DNA of 64,000 bases from Vibrio sp. AND4 (GTDB lineage: Bacteria > Pseudomonadota > Gammaproteobacteria > Enterobacterales > Vibrionaceae): contig NZ_ABGR01000002.1 in NCBI RefSeq assembly GCF_000171815.1, forward strand, positions 62,001 through 126,000, given 5' to 3'. Positions 35,652-44,702 of this stretch are shown here, in pieces. Made by a program: the position numbers and the translations under genes. The notes beneath the pieces were generated by a model, which did no database searches, was not told the origin of the DNA, and saw nothing but the letters and a program-made list of their open reading frames with translations. Position 1 is the stretch's first letter. Each line of letters opens with the position of its first letter.

Positions 35652-36317
35652 ATGAGTGATACAACTAACTATGAAAAGAACATGGAAATTTTAAACTTTG
35701 AGGCATTTCTGATTGCCATCACTATTTTGACGTTAACACCGGGGTTGGATACGGCGTTGGTGATCCGTAACACCAGCCGATCAGGTCTTAAGGATGGTTG
35801 TACAACCAGCTTAGGAATATGTTGTGGCCTATTTGTCCATGCACTATTTTCTGCAATTGGAATTTCAGCCATCTTAACTCAATCTTCTGAGTTATTTCTG
35901 ATGATTAAAATGATTGGTGCGACTTACCTAATTTGGCTAGGTTTGAGTAGCTTACGTGCATTGATGAGGACTAATGGAAGTGTTGTTTTGCCTGAAGAAG
36001 CGTATCAAGCATACAGCGGTAAACGCGCCTTCCGTGAGGGATTCCTTTCCAACGTGTTGAATCCGAAAACGGCGGTATTCTATCTCGCATTCTTGCCTCA
36101 ATTTGTAAACCCAGAAGGTTCTCCATTACTGCAATCCATGCTGATGGCGGCGATTCATTTTGTCATTGCGATGGTATGGCAATGTGGCTTGGCTGGTGCG
36201 TTGAACTCAGCAAAACAACTACTGAAAAGCGCAAGTTTCATGAAATGGATGGAAGGGGTTACAGGTGTTGTGCTCGTGGCGCTTGGTATTAAACTGTTTG
36301 TGGAAACTCCTGCCTGA
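35652..36317 (+). CDS. LysE/RhtB-family exporter (second)
   Basis: A 221-aa inner-membrane protein of the same family as the exporter at 30.7-31.3 kb but clearly diverged. The signature is LTLTPGLDTALVIRNTSRSG (PGLD in place of PGPN), with GICCGLFVHALFSAIG and RAFREGFLSNVLNPKTAVFYLAFLPQFV. The ATG at 35652 has GAAGG five bases upstream; a TTG seven codons earlier and an ATG ten codons later are less likely. It overlaps the next gene by one base (TGATG), which makes translational coupling likely. Substrate unknown. Confidence 0.86.
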   Translation: MSDTTNYEKNMEILNFEAFLIAITILTLTPGLDTALVIRNTSRSGLKDGCTTSLGICCGLFVHALFSAIGISAILTQSSELFLMIKMIGATYLIWLGLSSLRALMRTNGSVVLPEEAYQAYSGKRAFREGFLSNVLNPKTAVFYLAFLPQFVNPEGSPLLQSMLMAAIHFVIAMVWQCGLAGALNSAKQLLKSASFMKWMEGVTGVVLVALGIKLFVETPA

Positions 36318-36883
36318 TGCGTACTCTTATCCAAATTGTTATTGCCTTGCTTAGCCTCATCGCACTTTTTCTTGGAATTGTCTCTTGGAAGACGGTGCCC
36401 CAGCTTAATTTTGCAGAGAGAGGGATGAGTTGGGAATGGCACTGGTCTTACTTTGAGCCATTTTCTAACGGTATTCAAGTTACGCGTACGCAAGACACAA
36501 GACAATTACTGCTGCGTCGTGTTTACCTGGAAGAGTCGGTGGTTGTGTTTTTCGGCACCACGCTGGACAATAAGTTTGAGTTCGATGTGGTTAACCAAGG
36601 CAACTGCGTGCCTGAAAGCCGTAAATGGATATCGGTGTCTGTGAATAGCCTGCCTTTTTCTAAAGCTCCTATGGTGTGTGAGGCTTCTGGCAAGAGTTAC
36701 ATTTACCGATTTGTAGCGAATAAGCTAAGCAGTGTTGAGTTTCGTATCGGAGATGACTTTATTCGCGAGGACTTCAGCCAATGGCCGGTTTCGGAAATTA
36801 AAGCTGACCAATTCAAGCAGCAACACTCGGCCTTTTTTAACAAACAAACGGGGAATAATGAGCACCAATGGCTAAGGGATTAA
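36317..36883 (+). CDS. Hypothetical membrane-anchored protein
   Basis: A 188-aa protein with one N-terminal hydrophobic helix (LIQIVIALLSLIALFLGIVSW), which could be an uncleaved anchor or a signal peptide. The remaining ~160 residues are predicted beta-rich and periplasmic, with two Cys (GNCVPES and MVCEASG) that could pair. I do not recognise the family. Its ATG shares the A of the LysE stop codon (TGATG), so it is translated with the exporter gene and may be its partner. About 80 bases later the convergent aerolysin gene ends. Confidence 0.65.
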   Translation: MRTLIQIVIALLSLIALFLGIVSWKTVPQLNFAERGMSWEWHWSYFEPFSNGIQVTRTQDTRQLLLRRVYLEESVVVFFGTTLDNKFEFDVVNQGNCVPESRKWISVSVNSLPFSKAPMVCEASGKSYIYRFVANKLSSVEFRIGDDFIREDFSQWPVSEIKADQFKQQHSAFFNKQTGNNEHQWLRD

Positions 36884-36964
36884 CGTATTGATGCTATTCG
36901 TGTATTCGAGGGTGAAAACAATGAAAAGAGACAAGCTCTCAGCCCATCTCTTATTTCCTGTCAT

Positions 36965-38434
36965 TTAGTCTATTGGTTGTACGAGTAAGCGAGCTGAATG
37001 AAAACCAAGTTGGGCTAAAGCGCCAGCATCGAAGTCTGTTTTTACTGTGACATCACCCGCCTGAATCTGCAGTGGGCTTGAATCTTTAGCCCATTGTAGA
37101 GGGGTGTCGACAGTTAACTCTTTGCCGACATCTATCATCCCAGCATATTGTGACTCTACCTCGAAAGTTCCAGATACGTGGGAATAATAGGGACGCAAAC
37201 TTGCTCCAGCGGCATATTGCATCATGTCTAAACCATGATTATGAATTGCCCAACTCCAATCCCACCATTTTGTTTTTCCCGGAATGTATCTGTGGTCCCA
37301 TTGATAACGAATATTTTCGCTAACCTCACTGCTACGACCCATAGTGAATGTATGAGGAGTCGTTGGTCTATCGTCTGGGTGAGAGAACCAAGCGTTGCCA
37401 TCGTGACGTAAAAAACCATCGAAATCCACACGGTAACTAATATCGGCTCGTATACGAAACGGGTACGATATATGAGAGCGATATAGATCGATTTTAATTG
37501 GTAGGATGGAGTGAGGGGAAACCGTCAAATTAGCTTCTCGAGTTGCTGTATCGGTATCCGTACCTTTATTGAACTCTGAAAATGTTTGATTTCCATCCAA
37601 CGTAACATTGTAGTTAATGCTCCCGACCTTTGGCCACTGAAACCTATTGTTGATGTGAACACTCTGCGCGAAAGTAGAATTATCAGTTTTATACCAACTT
37701 TTAGACTGGCCAACGTCAACTTGAACGTTAATATGTTTTGCCATACTTTGGGCATTGATCAAATAGGCCGTGATCGACTTAATCAGCTCATTGGGTGATT
37801 TAGAGGGGGCATCGTATGAAAAATGTTTTGGGTTGAGGCGGTAAGCGAAGTCTTTAATCGTAATTTTGGTTTTTTGTTTACATCGGTAACCAGTACATGA
37901 ACCGCTGTTATTCCCTTGTATTTCCCAGTGACTGTCTGTCTTTCTAACGAGCATGTCTTCGCCCACAAATTGCCCGTCATTCCCACCAAGCCACGCATAG
38001 CCTAAGGTGTGAGCGAGATAACTGATTGGGCGAATGAAGTCTTGATCGTTTGTCACGAGGTTTTGTTCAATCTCTGTTACATTTCCACCAGGAATAAACA
38101 ACGAAGGGTAGCGTGGAAGCTCGGCATTAGGGTGAATAGGGTAACACCATGTTTTGTCGCTCGCTTGTTCCGGCTTTATCTTTCCATGATAACCTGTGCC
38201 CATTATTACCCAGCCATTTTCTAGGCCGACGATATCCCATGTTTGCATCCGAGATAGGAGCGAATTTCTATGTTCTAGTGCTTCTTGATGATTTAGCTGA
38301 CGATAACCTGAGCGACATTGATGATTTTCCATCTCGTCAATAACAAGTTGATCAGAAAAAACTTTACTGTGAGCAAATGTAGATAACAAAGAGAGTGCGA
38401 GCGTCATAGTGAGCAACGTACTGACGTTAAGCAT
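36965..38434 (-). CDS. Aerolysin-family pore-forming toxin (copy A)
   Basis: A 489-aa secreted protoxin, close to proaerolysin in length. A signal peptide (ending STFAHS) precedes domain 1 with CRSGYR, then GLENGWVIMGTGYHGKIKP, LAHTLGYAWLGGNDGQFVGEDM and the Cys pair CTGYRC, all parallel to proaerolysin. The core stem and the conserved IRYQWDHRYIPGKTKWWDWSW block are present. It should be secreted by type II secretion, bind glycosylated host surfaces, be proteolytically activated, and form heptameric pores. The activation region lacks the dibasic site of Aeromonas aerolysin and has only a single Lys (WAKDSS). Its 3' end is not followed by a clear terminator. A second copy lies 420 bases upstream. 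Confidence 0.9.
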   Translation of the reverse strand: MLNVSTLLTMTLALSLLSTFAHSKVFSDQLVIDEMENHQCRSGYRQLNHQEALEHRNSLLSRMQTWDIVGLENGWVIMGTGYHGKIKPEQASDKTWCYPIHPNAELPRYPSLFIPGGNVTEIEQNLVTNDQDFIRPISYLAHTLGYAWLGGNDGQFVGEDMLVRKTDSHWEIQGNNSGSCTGYRCKQKTKITIKDFAYRLNPKHFSYDAPSKSPNELIKSITAYLINAQSMAKHINVQVDVGQSKSWYKTDNSTFAQSVHINNRFQWPKVGSINYNVTLDGNQTFSEFNKGTDTDTATREANLTVSPHSILPIKIDLYRSHISYPFRIRADISYRVDFDGFLRHDGNAWFSHPDDRPTTPHTFTMGRSSEVSENIRYQWDHRYIPGKTKWWDWSWAIHNHGLDMMQYAAGASLRPYYSHVSGTFEVESQYAGMIDVGKELTVDTPLQWAKDSSPLQIQAGDVTVKTDFDAGALAQLGFHSARLLVQPID

Positions 38435-38854
38435 AAAAATATCCTTGATTTTAATGAATGATTAAATTGTTAATACTTTTGGGTATGTGGCCTAAAGTGA
38501 ACGTACTCTTTCATATAAGACAAGAAGAAAAACACTGAAAAAAATTGAAAAATATTCACACGTTATATCATATGCTTGAGTTGATGAGAGTGTTACTTTT
38601 CGTGGTTATTGATACTTCTTTTTGATACAAGGAAGAAGAGTAATCAAAAGCTGAGTATCAGATATTTAAGAGAGGAATGGCGCATGCTAGTACGGATTAA
38701 TAGAAACTTAATTTGACGCACTCTACATTTTTTGTGGTGACTGATTCCTGTATGCGCTTAATCGTACGAAGCCCGTGATGGTGCAATCACGGGCAAGTAA
38801 TGCTAGCAAAACAACGCTAAGTGAACAATAAACTAGCAAATTATGGTTAGCCAA
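38435..38854. other. Intergenic region between the two aerolysin genes
   Basis: This 420-base AT-rich gap holds the presumed promoter of copy A and a perfect 9-bp hairpin (GCCCGTGAT 38771-38779, ATCACGGGC 38786-38794) downstream of copy B that may end its transcript, although no T run follows. No regulator site could be named. Confidence 0.5.
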
Positions 38855-40336
38855 CTAGTCGGCGAGGTAAATGTTCATTTTAGCGTCTTTGAAACCAAGA
38901 GCACTTAATTTGTCTGCATTGAAGTTGGTGGTGACTTCAATATCACCGACACGGTGTGTTGTGACATCTTTTGGTTCAAGTTGCAAATCATCAATAATAC
39001 CAATTGGGCCTGCCTCTCCAATCTCAATTGTGCCTGCGTACTGTGCCTCGGCGTGGAATTGGCCAGATACATAAGAGCTGAATGGGCGTAAGGAGCCACC
39101 TACTGCATTTTGCATGTTATCCAATCCATTTTCACGGATTGCCCAACTCCAATCCCACCATTGAACCTTGCCTGGAATATAGCGGTGATTCCATTGGTAA
39201 CGAATGTCAGCACTGTCTTCACTGCCTCTTCCAAAAGTGAATGTGTGGCTTTTGTATGGTCGGTCCTTTGGTTGGTCATACCAAGCATTGCCTGACCATC
39301 TTAAGAAGCCATTAAAGTTTACGTCGTAACTAATATCGGCATCAAATTTGTAAGGGTAAGAAATGCTTGAACGATACAATTCGATCTTTACGGGCATCTC
39401 AGATTCGGCAGGGACCATAGGACGAGCTTGCAAAGTTACATTTTTGCTGGTGGTTTCACCTTGAGAGTCAGAAAAACTTTGATTAGCGTCAAGGGTGATG
39501 CTTAGTTTTGTTTTTCCGACTAAAGGCCAAATAAATTCATTCTCGGTTTTCACTTGTTGAGCGAACCCAAAGTTATCCGTTTTTGACCAGTTTGTTGATT
39601 CGACTATCCCTAAATCGACAACTATTTGTTGTGGTTTGTCACTTTTGTTTCTAGCTGTTGCATAAACTGTATCGACGAGTTCACGTTCTGACTCTTTGAC
39701 TTCGCCATGCCAAAATTTCTTATCGTTTACGGTATAAGCAAAGTTGCTCACCGTGATTTTTGTTTTTTCATCGCAACGATAGCCACTACAAGAGTCAGTA
39801 CTGTTACCTTGAATCTCCCAGGTATCACCAACACTTTTGATTCCCATATCTTCACCGACGTATTTGCCGTTATCCCCACCAACCCACGCATAGCCTAGGT
39901 AGTATGCAAGGTAAGACAATGGACGAACAAAATTTTGACGGTCGTGAACTAATTCGTATTGAACAGCAACCTCCTCACCCTCAGAATTGGTACCCTCGGA
40001 AACGACTATAGTAGGGTAATCTGGGATCTCTGATTGCTGTTTTATCGGGTGACAAAAAGTATGTTCGGATTTTTGAGATTTGATTTCACCTTCATAGCCT
40101 GGACCCATAATGACCCAGTCGTCTTTTAAGCCAGTAATTTGCCATTTTCCCATTATGCCTATAATTGCATTTTTATGTTCTAATGCCTCATGTCTCTCAA
40201 GTGGGCGGTAGCCTGAGCGACAGATATCTTCACCGAGATTATCTAAAACGATCTGGTCGGTGTAAATTTTGGCATGAGCGTTCGTTGCGAATATTGACAG
40301 AATTGCTGTCGACAAAAGGCTAATGTTGTTTCGCAT
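38855..40336 (-). CDS. Aerolysin-family pore-forming toxin (copy B)
   Basis: A 493-aa protoxin, the same length as Aeromonas proaerolysin, and closer to it than copy A in several blocks (VIMGPGYEGEIKS, LAYYLGYAWVGGDNGKYVGEDM, CSGYRC, FIWPLVGKTKLSI, GFLRWSGNAWYDQP, VQWWDWSWAI). The signal peptide ends near NAHA. The pre-stem loop SQGETTSKNVTLQARPMVPAES corresponds to the segment that forms the transmembrane barrel. The region before the C-terminal peptide (GEAGPIGIIDDLQLEPKD) has no basic residues, so activation by furin or trypsin as in Aeromonas is not obvious. The 450 bases upstream (40337-40786) are AT-rich, and hold its promoter but no gene. Confidence 0.93.
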   Translation of the reverse strand: MRNNISLLSTAILSIFATNAHAKIYTDQIVLDNLGEDICRSGYRPLERHEALEHKNAIIGIMGKWQITGLKDDWVIMGPGYEGEIKSQKSEHTFCHPIKQQSEIPDYPTIVVSEGTNSEGEEVAVQYELVHDRQNFVRPLSYLAYYLGYAWVGGDNGKYVGEDMGIKSVGDTWEIQGNSTDSCSGYRCDEKTKITVSNFAYTVNDKKFWHGEVKESERELVDTVYATARNKSDKPQQIVVDLGIVESTNWSKTDNFGFAQQVKTENEFIWPLVGKTKLSITLDANQSFSDSQGETTSKNVTLQARPMVPAESEMPVKIELYRSSISYPYKFDADISYDVNFNGFLRWSGNAWYDQPKDRPYKSHTFTFGRGSEDSADIRYQWNHRYIPGKVQWWDWSWAIRENGLDNMQNAVGGSLRPFSSYVSGQFHAEAQYAGTIEIGEAGPIGIIDDLQLEPKDVTTHRVGDIEVTTNFNADKLSALGFKDAKMNIYLAD

Positions 40337-40786
40337 GAATGTTCCCTTATGGTTGCATTTCTATTTCATTTAATAAACCGCAGTCTTGCGGGCAGAAATA
40401 CTTTTCTCATATTGATAGGATTAATAGTATTGAAATTAACTGAAATGTTATTATGACTATAATCAGTTACTTATATTTTTATTTGTATCACTGCTTTTAG
40501 GTTGCATAGAAGGCGGGAAGACTCATGAGGAATATGATTCGCAGAGTTAGTTTTAAGCGAAAAAGATTAATTATTCCAATGTGACTAAAGGTGTAATTTA
40601 TACAATTCTAGTTAACATGCCTAAAAGTTAATAGCAGGGCTGCTGATTTTTACGCAAAATTAAATAAATGAATACGGTGCTACTAATGCTATCCGAGACA
40701 AACCAAAAATAAAAACCTAAAATGGAAAAATAGTCAGGTGGGCCTTAGCCTTGAGGAGGTCGTATGAGATATAATTCCAATCGCAA

Positions 40787-41248
40787 TTATCTTTTGGCAA
40801 GAAGTTTTGTACGGCCTGTTTGTTTATCCTTAATGAGTGAAAAAACTTCATTTTCAATAATAATTTCAAAGTTGAAGTAGATAGGGTCATCATTTAGCAC
40901 TAAATAAGGCGACAGAAATGAATCGTTTATGGCAGGACCGATCTCCTGCACTGATAATAAGTTCATTGTGCCCGATATGGTTAGGTTTACGTCAGAGTAG
41001 GGTCGAGACATTCCTTTGAAGCTCAGAATGATGGGTTTAGACATGGATTCATCTTGCAGTGAGGCGATATGTGTAATCGTGCCATGGTTTATCCTAGTTA
41101 ACCCTTCAATATACAGGAAGTTATCGTCATGAAGAATGTCGATAACGCTGTGGTGATAACGGTTGTCCTCGGCATTATGGTGACAGGGTTTATACCAGGC
41201 CCCAATGAAGAATAGGCAAGATAGAACGACGGCGATGTAGGGTTTCAT
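40787..41248 (-). CDS. ToxS/VtrC-like periplasmic partner of a membrane regulator
   Basis: A 153-aa protein with one N-terminal transmembrane helix (PYIAVVLSCLFFIGAWY) and a periplasmic domain of about 130 residues that is predicted mostly beta. The topology, size and position match ToxS and VtrC, which bind the periplasmic domain of their transmembrane regulator and sense bile salts. Its ATG overlaps the regulator stop by four bases (ATGA), the same arrangement as toxRS and vtrAC. Sequence similarity to either is weak, so the assignment rests on topology and context. It lies next to two aerolysin genes that may be its target. Confidence 0.7.
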   Translation of the reverse strand: MKPYIAVVLSCLFFIGAWYKPCHHNAEDNRYHHSVIDILHDDNFLYIEGLTRINHGTITHIASLQDESMSKPIILSFKGMSRPYSDVNLTISGTMNLLSVQEIGPAINDSFLSPYLVLNDDPIYFNFEIIIENEVFSLIKDKQTGRTKLLAKR

Positions 41249-41994
41249 TGTGTTTCCTCTGCGACGAACTCAGTAATACTCCTTGAAGCTTGTTCAAATT
41301 GGTCTGGCGAGTAAAACACATTGAGTGATTTTCTTGTTTGTTTATTGAGCCATGAAAGCCCGTAGATTTTTGCATTCTTTTCAATATAAACGACGCATTG
41401 GCACTGATTCTGCGCGAGTAATTCTTTGACACGAGTTGTCAATACTGTGTTTTGAGCCGTAAAGACTTCGAGGGTTCCCACTGTATGCTTAGTAAGCGGC
41501 TTGCTGTCCTTGGGATGACTCTCAGGGCTGTGATACTTACTCGCAATCATTAAAACGCCTGAAAATAAGAGACTTAATGCAACGGTATAGCAAGCTAGAG
41601 CTTTGTAGTCTGATTTTTTTTTCGCGGCATAAAATGGCAGGGAAGATTCGGGGGTGTCCTTTGTTATTTTGTCATATTGCGGCTCTGTTTTGGCAAGATC
41701 CTCATTGATAAAGGCACCCTCAATCAATCGATACCCCACTTTGGGTACTGTTACGATGGGAGAGTCTTTGATACCAAATTTGGCAAAATGCTGCCTGAGA
41801 ACACTGATACTTTTGGCTAGTGAAGTTTCACCAACGAACTCATTCCCCCAAGTAAATTGGATAATGTCTTGTTTCTTCACAACCTCTGGAGATCGTTCTA
41901 GCAAGAGGGCAAGAACCTTCGATTCTCGATACCCAATCTTTATTGTTTTGTCGCTATTAGAAAGCGTATTTTTTATAGGGCTGTATAAGATCAT
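41245..41994 (-). CDS. ToxR/VtrA-like transmembrane winged-helix regulator
   Basis: A 249-aa inner-membrane transcription factor. Residues 1-95 form an OmpR/PhoB-type winged helix (IKIGYRESKVLALLLERSPEVVKKQDIIQFTWGNEFVGETSLAKSISVLRQHF ... VTVPKVGYRL), residues 132-152 are one transmembrane helix, and residues 153-249 are periplasmic, with a Cys pair at 197 and 199 (QNQCQCVV). No receiver domain is present, as in ToxR, CadC and VtrA. With the overlapping downstream partner it should form a sensor that activates transcription from the membrane. Its nearest candidate targets are the tandem aerolysin genes downstream on the same strand. The 430 bases upstream contain no gene. Confidence 0.85.
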   Translation of the reverse strand: MILYSPIKNTLSNSDKTIKIGYRESKVLALLLERSPEVVKKQDIIQFTWGNEFVGETSLAKSISVLRQHFAKFGIKDSPIVTVPKVGYRLIEGAFINEDLAKTEPQYDKITKDTPESSLPFYAAKKKSDYKALACYTVALSLLFSGVLMIASKYHSPESHPKDSKPLTKHTVGTLEVFTAQNTVLTTRVKELLAQNQCQCVVYIEKNAKIYGLSWLNKQTRKSLNVFYSPDQFEQASRSITEFVAEETQ

Positions 41995-42421
41995 GCGGCA
42001 GTCTTTTATAATATGTTAGAGAATACGAAAAAGAACACTACACGGGTTCTATGTCCATAAGTATCACAAAGTTCACATTTGGATGTAAGTAGATTAATAG
42101 TTAGTTCTAATTCTTGCAAAATAAAACACAATAACTACTAAACATCAATCTCATGTAGTACTAAAGTTTGAAGGGTTAAAGGAGTTTTAGAGAAATCCCA
42201 ACTCAATCGAACAATAATAAAAGTATTTAGGAACTGATAAGAGATAAAATTGTCCCGGTCTGAGTTCTATGAGGTCTTGTAGTCTTGTTTTTACATACGT
42301 GATCTAAATTAGCTATTAGTAAAAAGGTTTGGCTTTTAAGTGAATGAACAGTTGCTTAGCTGAAAAATAAAAGGGAGAGGGATAATGCAGTGGAGTAACT
42401 AAGTGATGGGTTTTGCTAGAA

Positions 42422-42449
42422 TAAAAAAGCCCGCAAAGTTCTGCGGGCT
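42422..42449 (-). terminator. Terminator of the AGCS symporter gene
   Basis: AGCCCGCA (42428-42435) pairs with TGCGGGCT (42442-42449); on the minus strand a T6 run follows. Confidence 0.9.
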
Positions 42450-42467
42450 CAGAGTTTCCAATTTGGG

Positions 42468-43856
42468 TTAGGTTTTAAGTTCGGTTTTCACTGCAGCAAT
42501 ACCATCTGATTGAGAACAGGGAGTGAAAAATAGTTTTGTCTCTTCCAAAACCACTTTGCGCAGAGCAATCAAACCGATCAGGTTAGGGAGCGCCATTAGC
42601 CCGTTTACGATATCGGCAAGCAGCCAAATCATATCTAGGTGAAGGAAAGCACCGGATGCAACTAAACCAACAAAGATCAGCTTGTATGGAAGTACGGCTT
42701 TGATACCGAAGAGGAATACAACGCAACGTTCACCGTAGTAGTTCCAACCAAGAATAGTGGTAAACGCGAAGAACATAAGGCCAATAGATACTAGCATAGG
42801 CCCGAGTGTCCCTGAGTTCAGGCCAATCGCGAACGCGTGTGTAGTCATCGCAGCGCCGGCAAAATCAGTCTGCCATGCCCCGGTAAGAATCAAGGCCAAG
42901 CCAGTCATTGTACAAATGATGATGGTATCAAAGAAGGTGCCAGTCATTGAAATCAGGCCTTGTTTTACACAAGAATCTGTTCTTGCTGCTGCTGCTGCCA
43001 TCGGAGCACTACCCAAACCGGATTCGTTTGAGAAAACACCACGGGCGATACCAGATTGGATTGCGAGCATAATGCTTGCGCCTAAGAAACCACCAGTTGC
43101 TGCGGTTGAAGTAAATGCAGACACCAACACCAACTCGACTGCGTTAAGTAATTGATCCGCGTTCATGACGATGACACTCAAACACGCGAGCACATAAACC
43201 ACCGCCATTACTGGAACCACTTTACCTGCCACGCTTGCGATCGATTTTATCCCGCCCAAAGTAACGAATGCGACTAACATTGTTAGGATAAAAGCCGACA
43301 GTTCACGGTTTACACCGAGAGAAATCTCACTTGCATCAAGAATCGCGTTCACTTGGGGGAAGGTACCTATGCCAAAACAGGCGACGCCCAATGCAAATAC
43401 TGCAAACATAATAGCTAGCGCTTTCGAACCAACGCCATATTGCAGGTAATACATAGGACCGCCAATCATCTGGCCTTTGTCGTCGACACGGCGGTATTTG
43501 ACTGCGAGAAGACATTCAGCGTACTTGGTTGCCATGCCAAATAGGGCGGCAAACCACATCCAGAACAAGGCACCAGGCCCGCCAAGTTTGATTGCGGTAG
43601 CAACACCAACAATGTTACCCGTACCGATGGTCGCAGACAGCGCTGTACATAGCGCCGCAAAGCTAGATACGTCACCTTGCTTACCAGATGACTTATCTTT
43701 ACTGAAAACCATCATTAATGCAGTTGGCAGATGTTTAAACTGAATTAAGCCCAAGCTAAAAGTGAAGTAAACACCAGTGCCCACAAGTAAAATCAGCAGC
43801 GGTGGCCCCCACACAAGGTTATCAATGGTTTGAAGTAAAGATTGCAGGTTGTTCAT
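42468..43856 (-). CDS. Sodium:alanine/glycine symporter (AGCS family)
   Basis: A 462-aa inner-membrane symporter with about 11 helices. Family blocks visible are GTGVYFTFSLGLIQFKH, ATIGTGNIVGVATAIKLGGPGALFWMWFAALFGMATKYAE and GVFSNESGLGSAPMAAAAARTD, the last a signature of AGCS carriers. It should import alanine or glycine with sodium. A tandem glycine riboswitch sits upstream, as for the V. cholerae VC1422 homologue, so glycine is the likely physiological substrate or signal. The gene is monocistronic with its own terminator. Confidence 0.92.
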   Translation of the reverse strand: MNNLQSLLQTIDNLVWGPPLLILLVGTGVYFTFSLGLIQFKHLPTALMMVFSKDKSSGKQGDVSSFAALCTALSATIGTGNIVGVATAIKLGGPGALFWMWFAALFGMATKYAECLLAVKYRRVDDKGQMIGGPMYYLQYGVGSKALAIMFAVFALGVACFGIGTFPQVNAILDASEISLGVNRELSAFILTMLVAFVTLGGIKSIASVAGKVVPVMAVVYVLACLSVIVMNADQLLNAVELVLVSAFTSTAATGGFLGASIMLAIQSGIARGVFSNESGLGSAPMAAAAARTDSCVKQGLISMTGTFFDTIIICTMTGLALILTGAWQTDFAGAAMTTHAFAIGLNSGTLGPMLVSIGLMFFAFTTILGWNYYGERCVVFLFGIKAVLPYKLIFVGLVASGAFLHLDMIWLLADIVNGLMALPNLIGLIALRKVVLEETKLFFTPCSQSDGIAAVKTELKT

Positions 43857-43974
43857 TATTTCCCCTTAATAAAGCAATTAGTAAGGAGAAGAGGGAAAGG
43901 ATGAGATAAAGTTCTCTTATTTGCCATGCTATTTAAAAAAGCGGGTACGCCAAAATAGTTAGGTAGTTTCTTTC

Positions 43975-44189
43975 CACTCCTCTGTCCTTTTGCCTGAAAG
44001 TTTCAGCCTGCACATGTGTGCAGACCTTGCTCCTTCGGCGACCGATTTAACGGTTCTCTCCAGAGGTTCCTCCAACGACAGTCTTCGCTACCAAGGTAGC
44101 ACCTGAAATAGTTAATTCTTCGGCGAGTTACTCCGACCAAATGTTAATATTTAGTCAGTAACTACTCTCCTGCAGTCTTCATCGGAACA
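43975..44189 (-). ncRNA. Tandem glycine riboswitch
   Basis: Two glycine aptamers in tandem are read on the minus strand. The second matches V. cholerae VCI-II nearly exactly: CTCTGGAGAGAACC, ATCGGTCGCCGAAGGAGCAAG, and AGGCAAAAGGACAGAGGAG. The first begins TGTTCCGATGAAGACTGC and ends with CGCCGAAG. It lies about 120 bases before the AGCS gene and should control it in response to glycine. In vibrios this class is usually an activating switch; here the expression platform between 43857 and 43974 could not be read with confidence. Confidence 0.93.
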
Positions 44190-44512
44190 TTTACTCGATT
44201 ATTGAGTAAAGGTCAGTTAATGATGCTGGTCACCATCAACGATTGAACTCTATCATGTTTTTTTTCCATTTCAACACCAAATGAAGATTTATTTTCAGTA
44301 TGTTGTGACGATCTAGTTACGGAGTTTTTAATGAAATGTTTATTTTTGGCGGTAATTTATTCACGTCAGAGCAGAGCATTGACTAAAACGGGAGCAATCG
44401 CTACAAAATCTGCGCTAAGTTGACCGAAAGCGACGTAGAAATAGGTTACAATGATTCCGTAAACAACTGTCTATGGAGTCAAATTAGCTCTATCATTGGA
44501 CAAGGAGACGGT

Positions 44513-44671
44513 ATGACTAGGTTATTAGCCATAGCGGTATTGATTGGAATAGCGTTTGTGCTATTTCGCTATCGTACCAATGAAAAAATCCAGAAGGCGA
44601 CCGTGATTACTATAATTGGCGCATTCTTAATTTACACCGCGTCAATCATGATTGCGGAACTTACTCGCTAG
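44513..44671 (+). CDS. Small two-helix membrane protein
   Basis: A 52-aa protein consisting almost entirely of two hydrophobic helices (LLAIAVLIGIAFVLFRY and VITIIGAFLIYTASIMIAEL) joined by a short positively charged loop (RTNEKIQK). No family is recognised. The start is the ATG with AAGGAGACGGT upstream, an excellent ribosome site; an open frame extends 31 codons further but lacks one. It lies 31 bases before a coiled-coil membrane protein gene and probably forms an operon with it. Confidence 0.7.
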   Translation: MTRLLAIAVLIGIAFVLFRYRTNEKIQKATVITIIGAFLIYTASIMIAELTR

Positions 44672-44702
44672 TAAATCAGTAGAGTCCTTGGAGTAAAATA
44701 CG

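Noticed and set aside
40438..40468. Inverted repeat AACTGA/TCAGTT in the aerolysin copy B promoter region, considered as the operator of the ToxR-like regulator.
   Set aside because: The same repeat is not found upstream of copy A, and six-base arms with a 19-base spacer arise easily in AT-rich DNA.
40764..40880. A 38-codon plus-strand frame with GAGGAGG upstream, overlapping the end of the ToxS/VtrC-like gene.
   Set aside because: It runs antisense into a well-supported gene and has no recognisable features; the ribosome-site match is probably chance.
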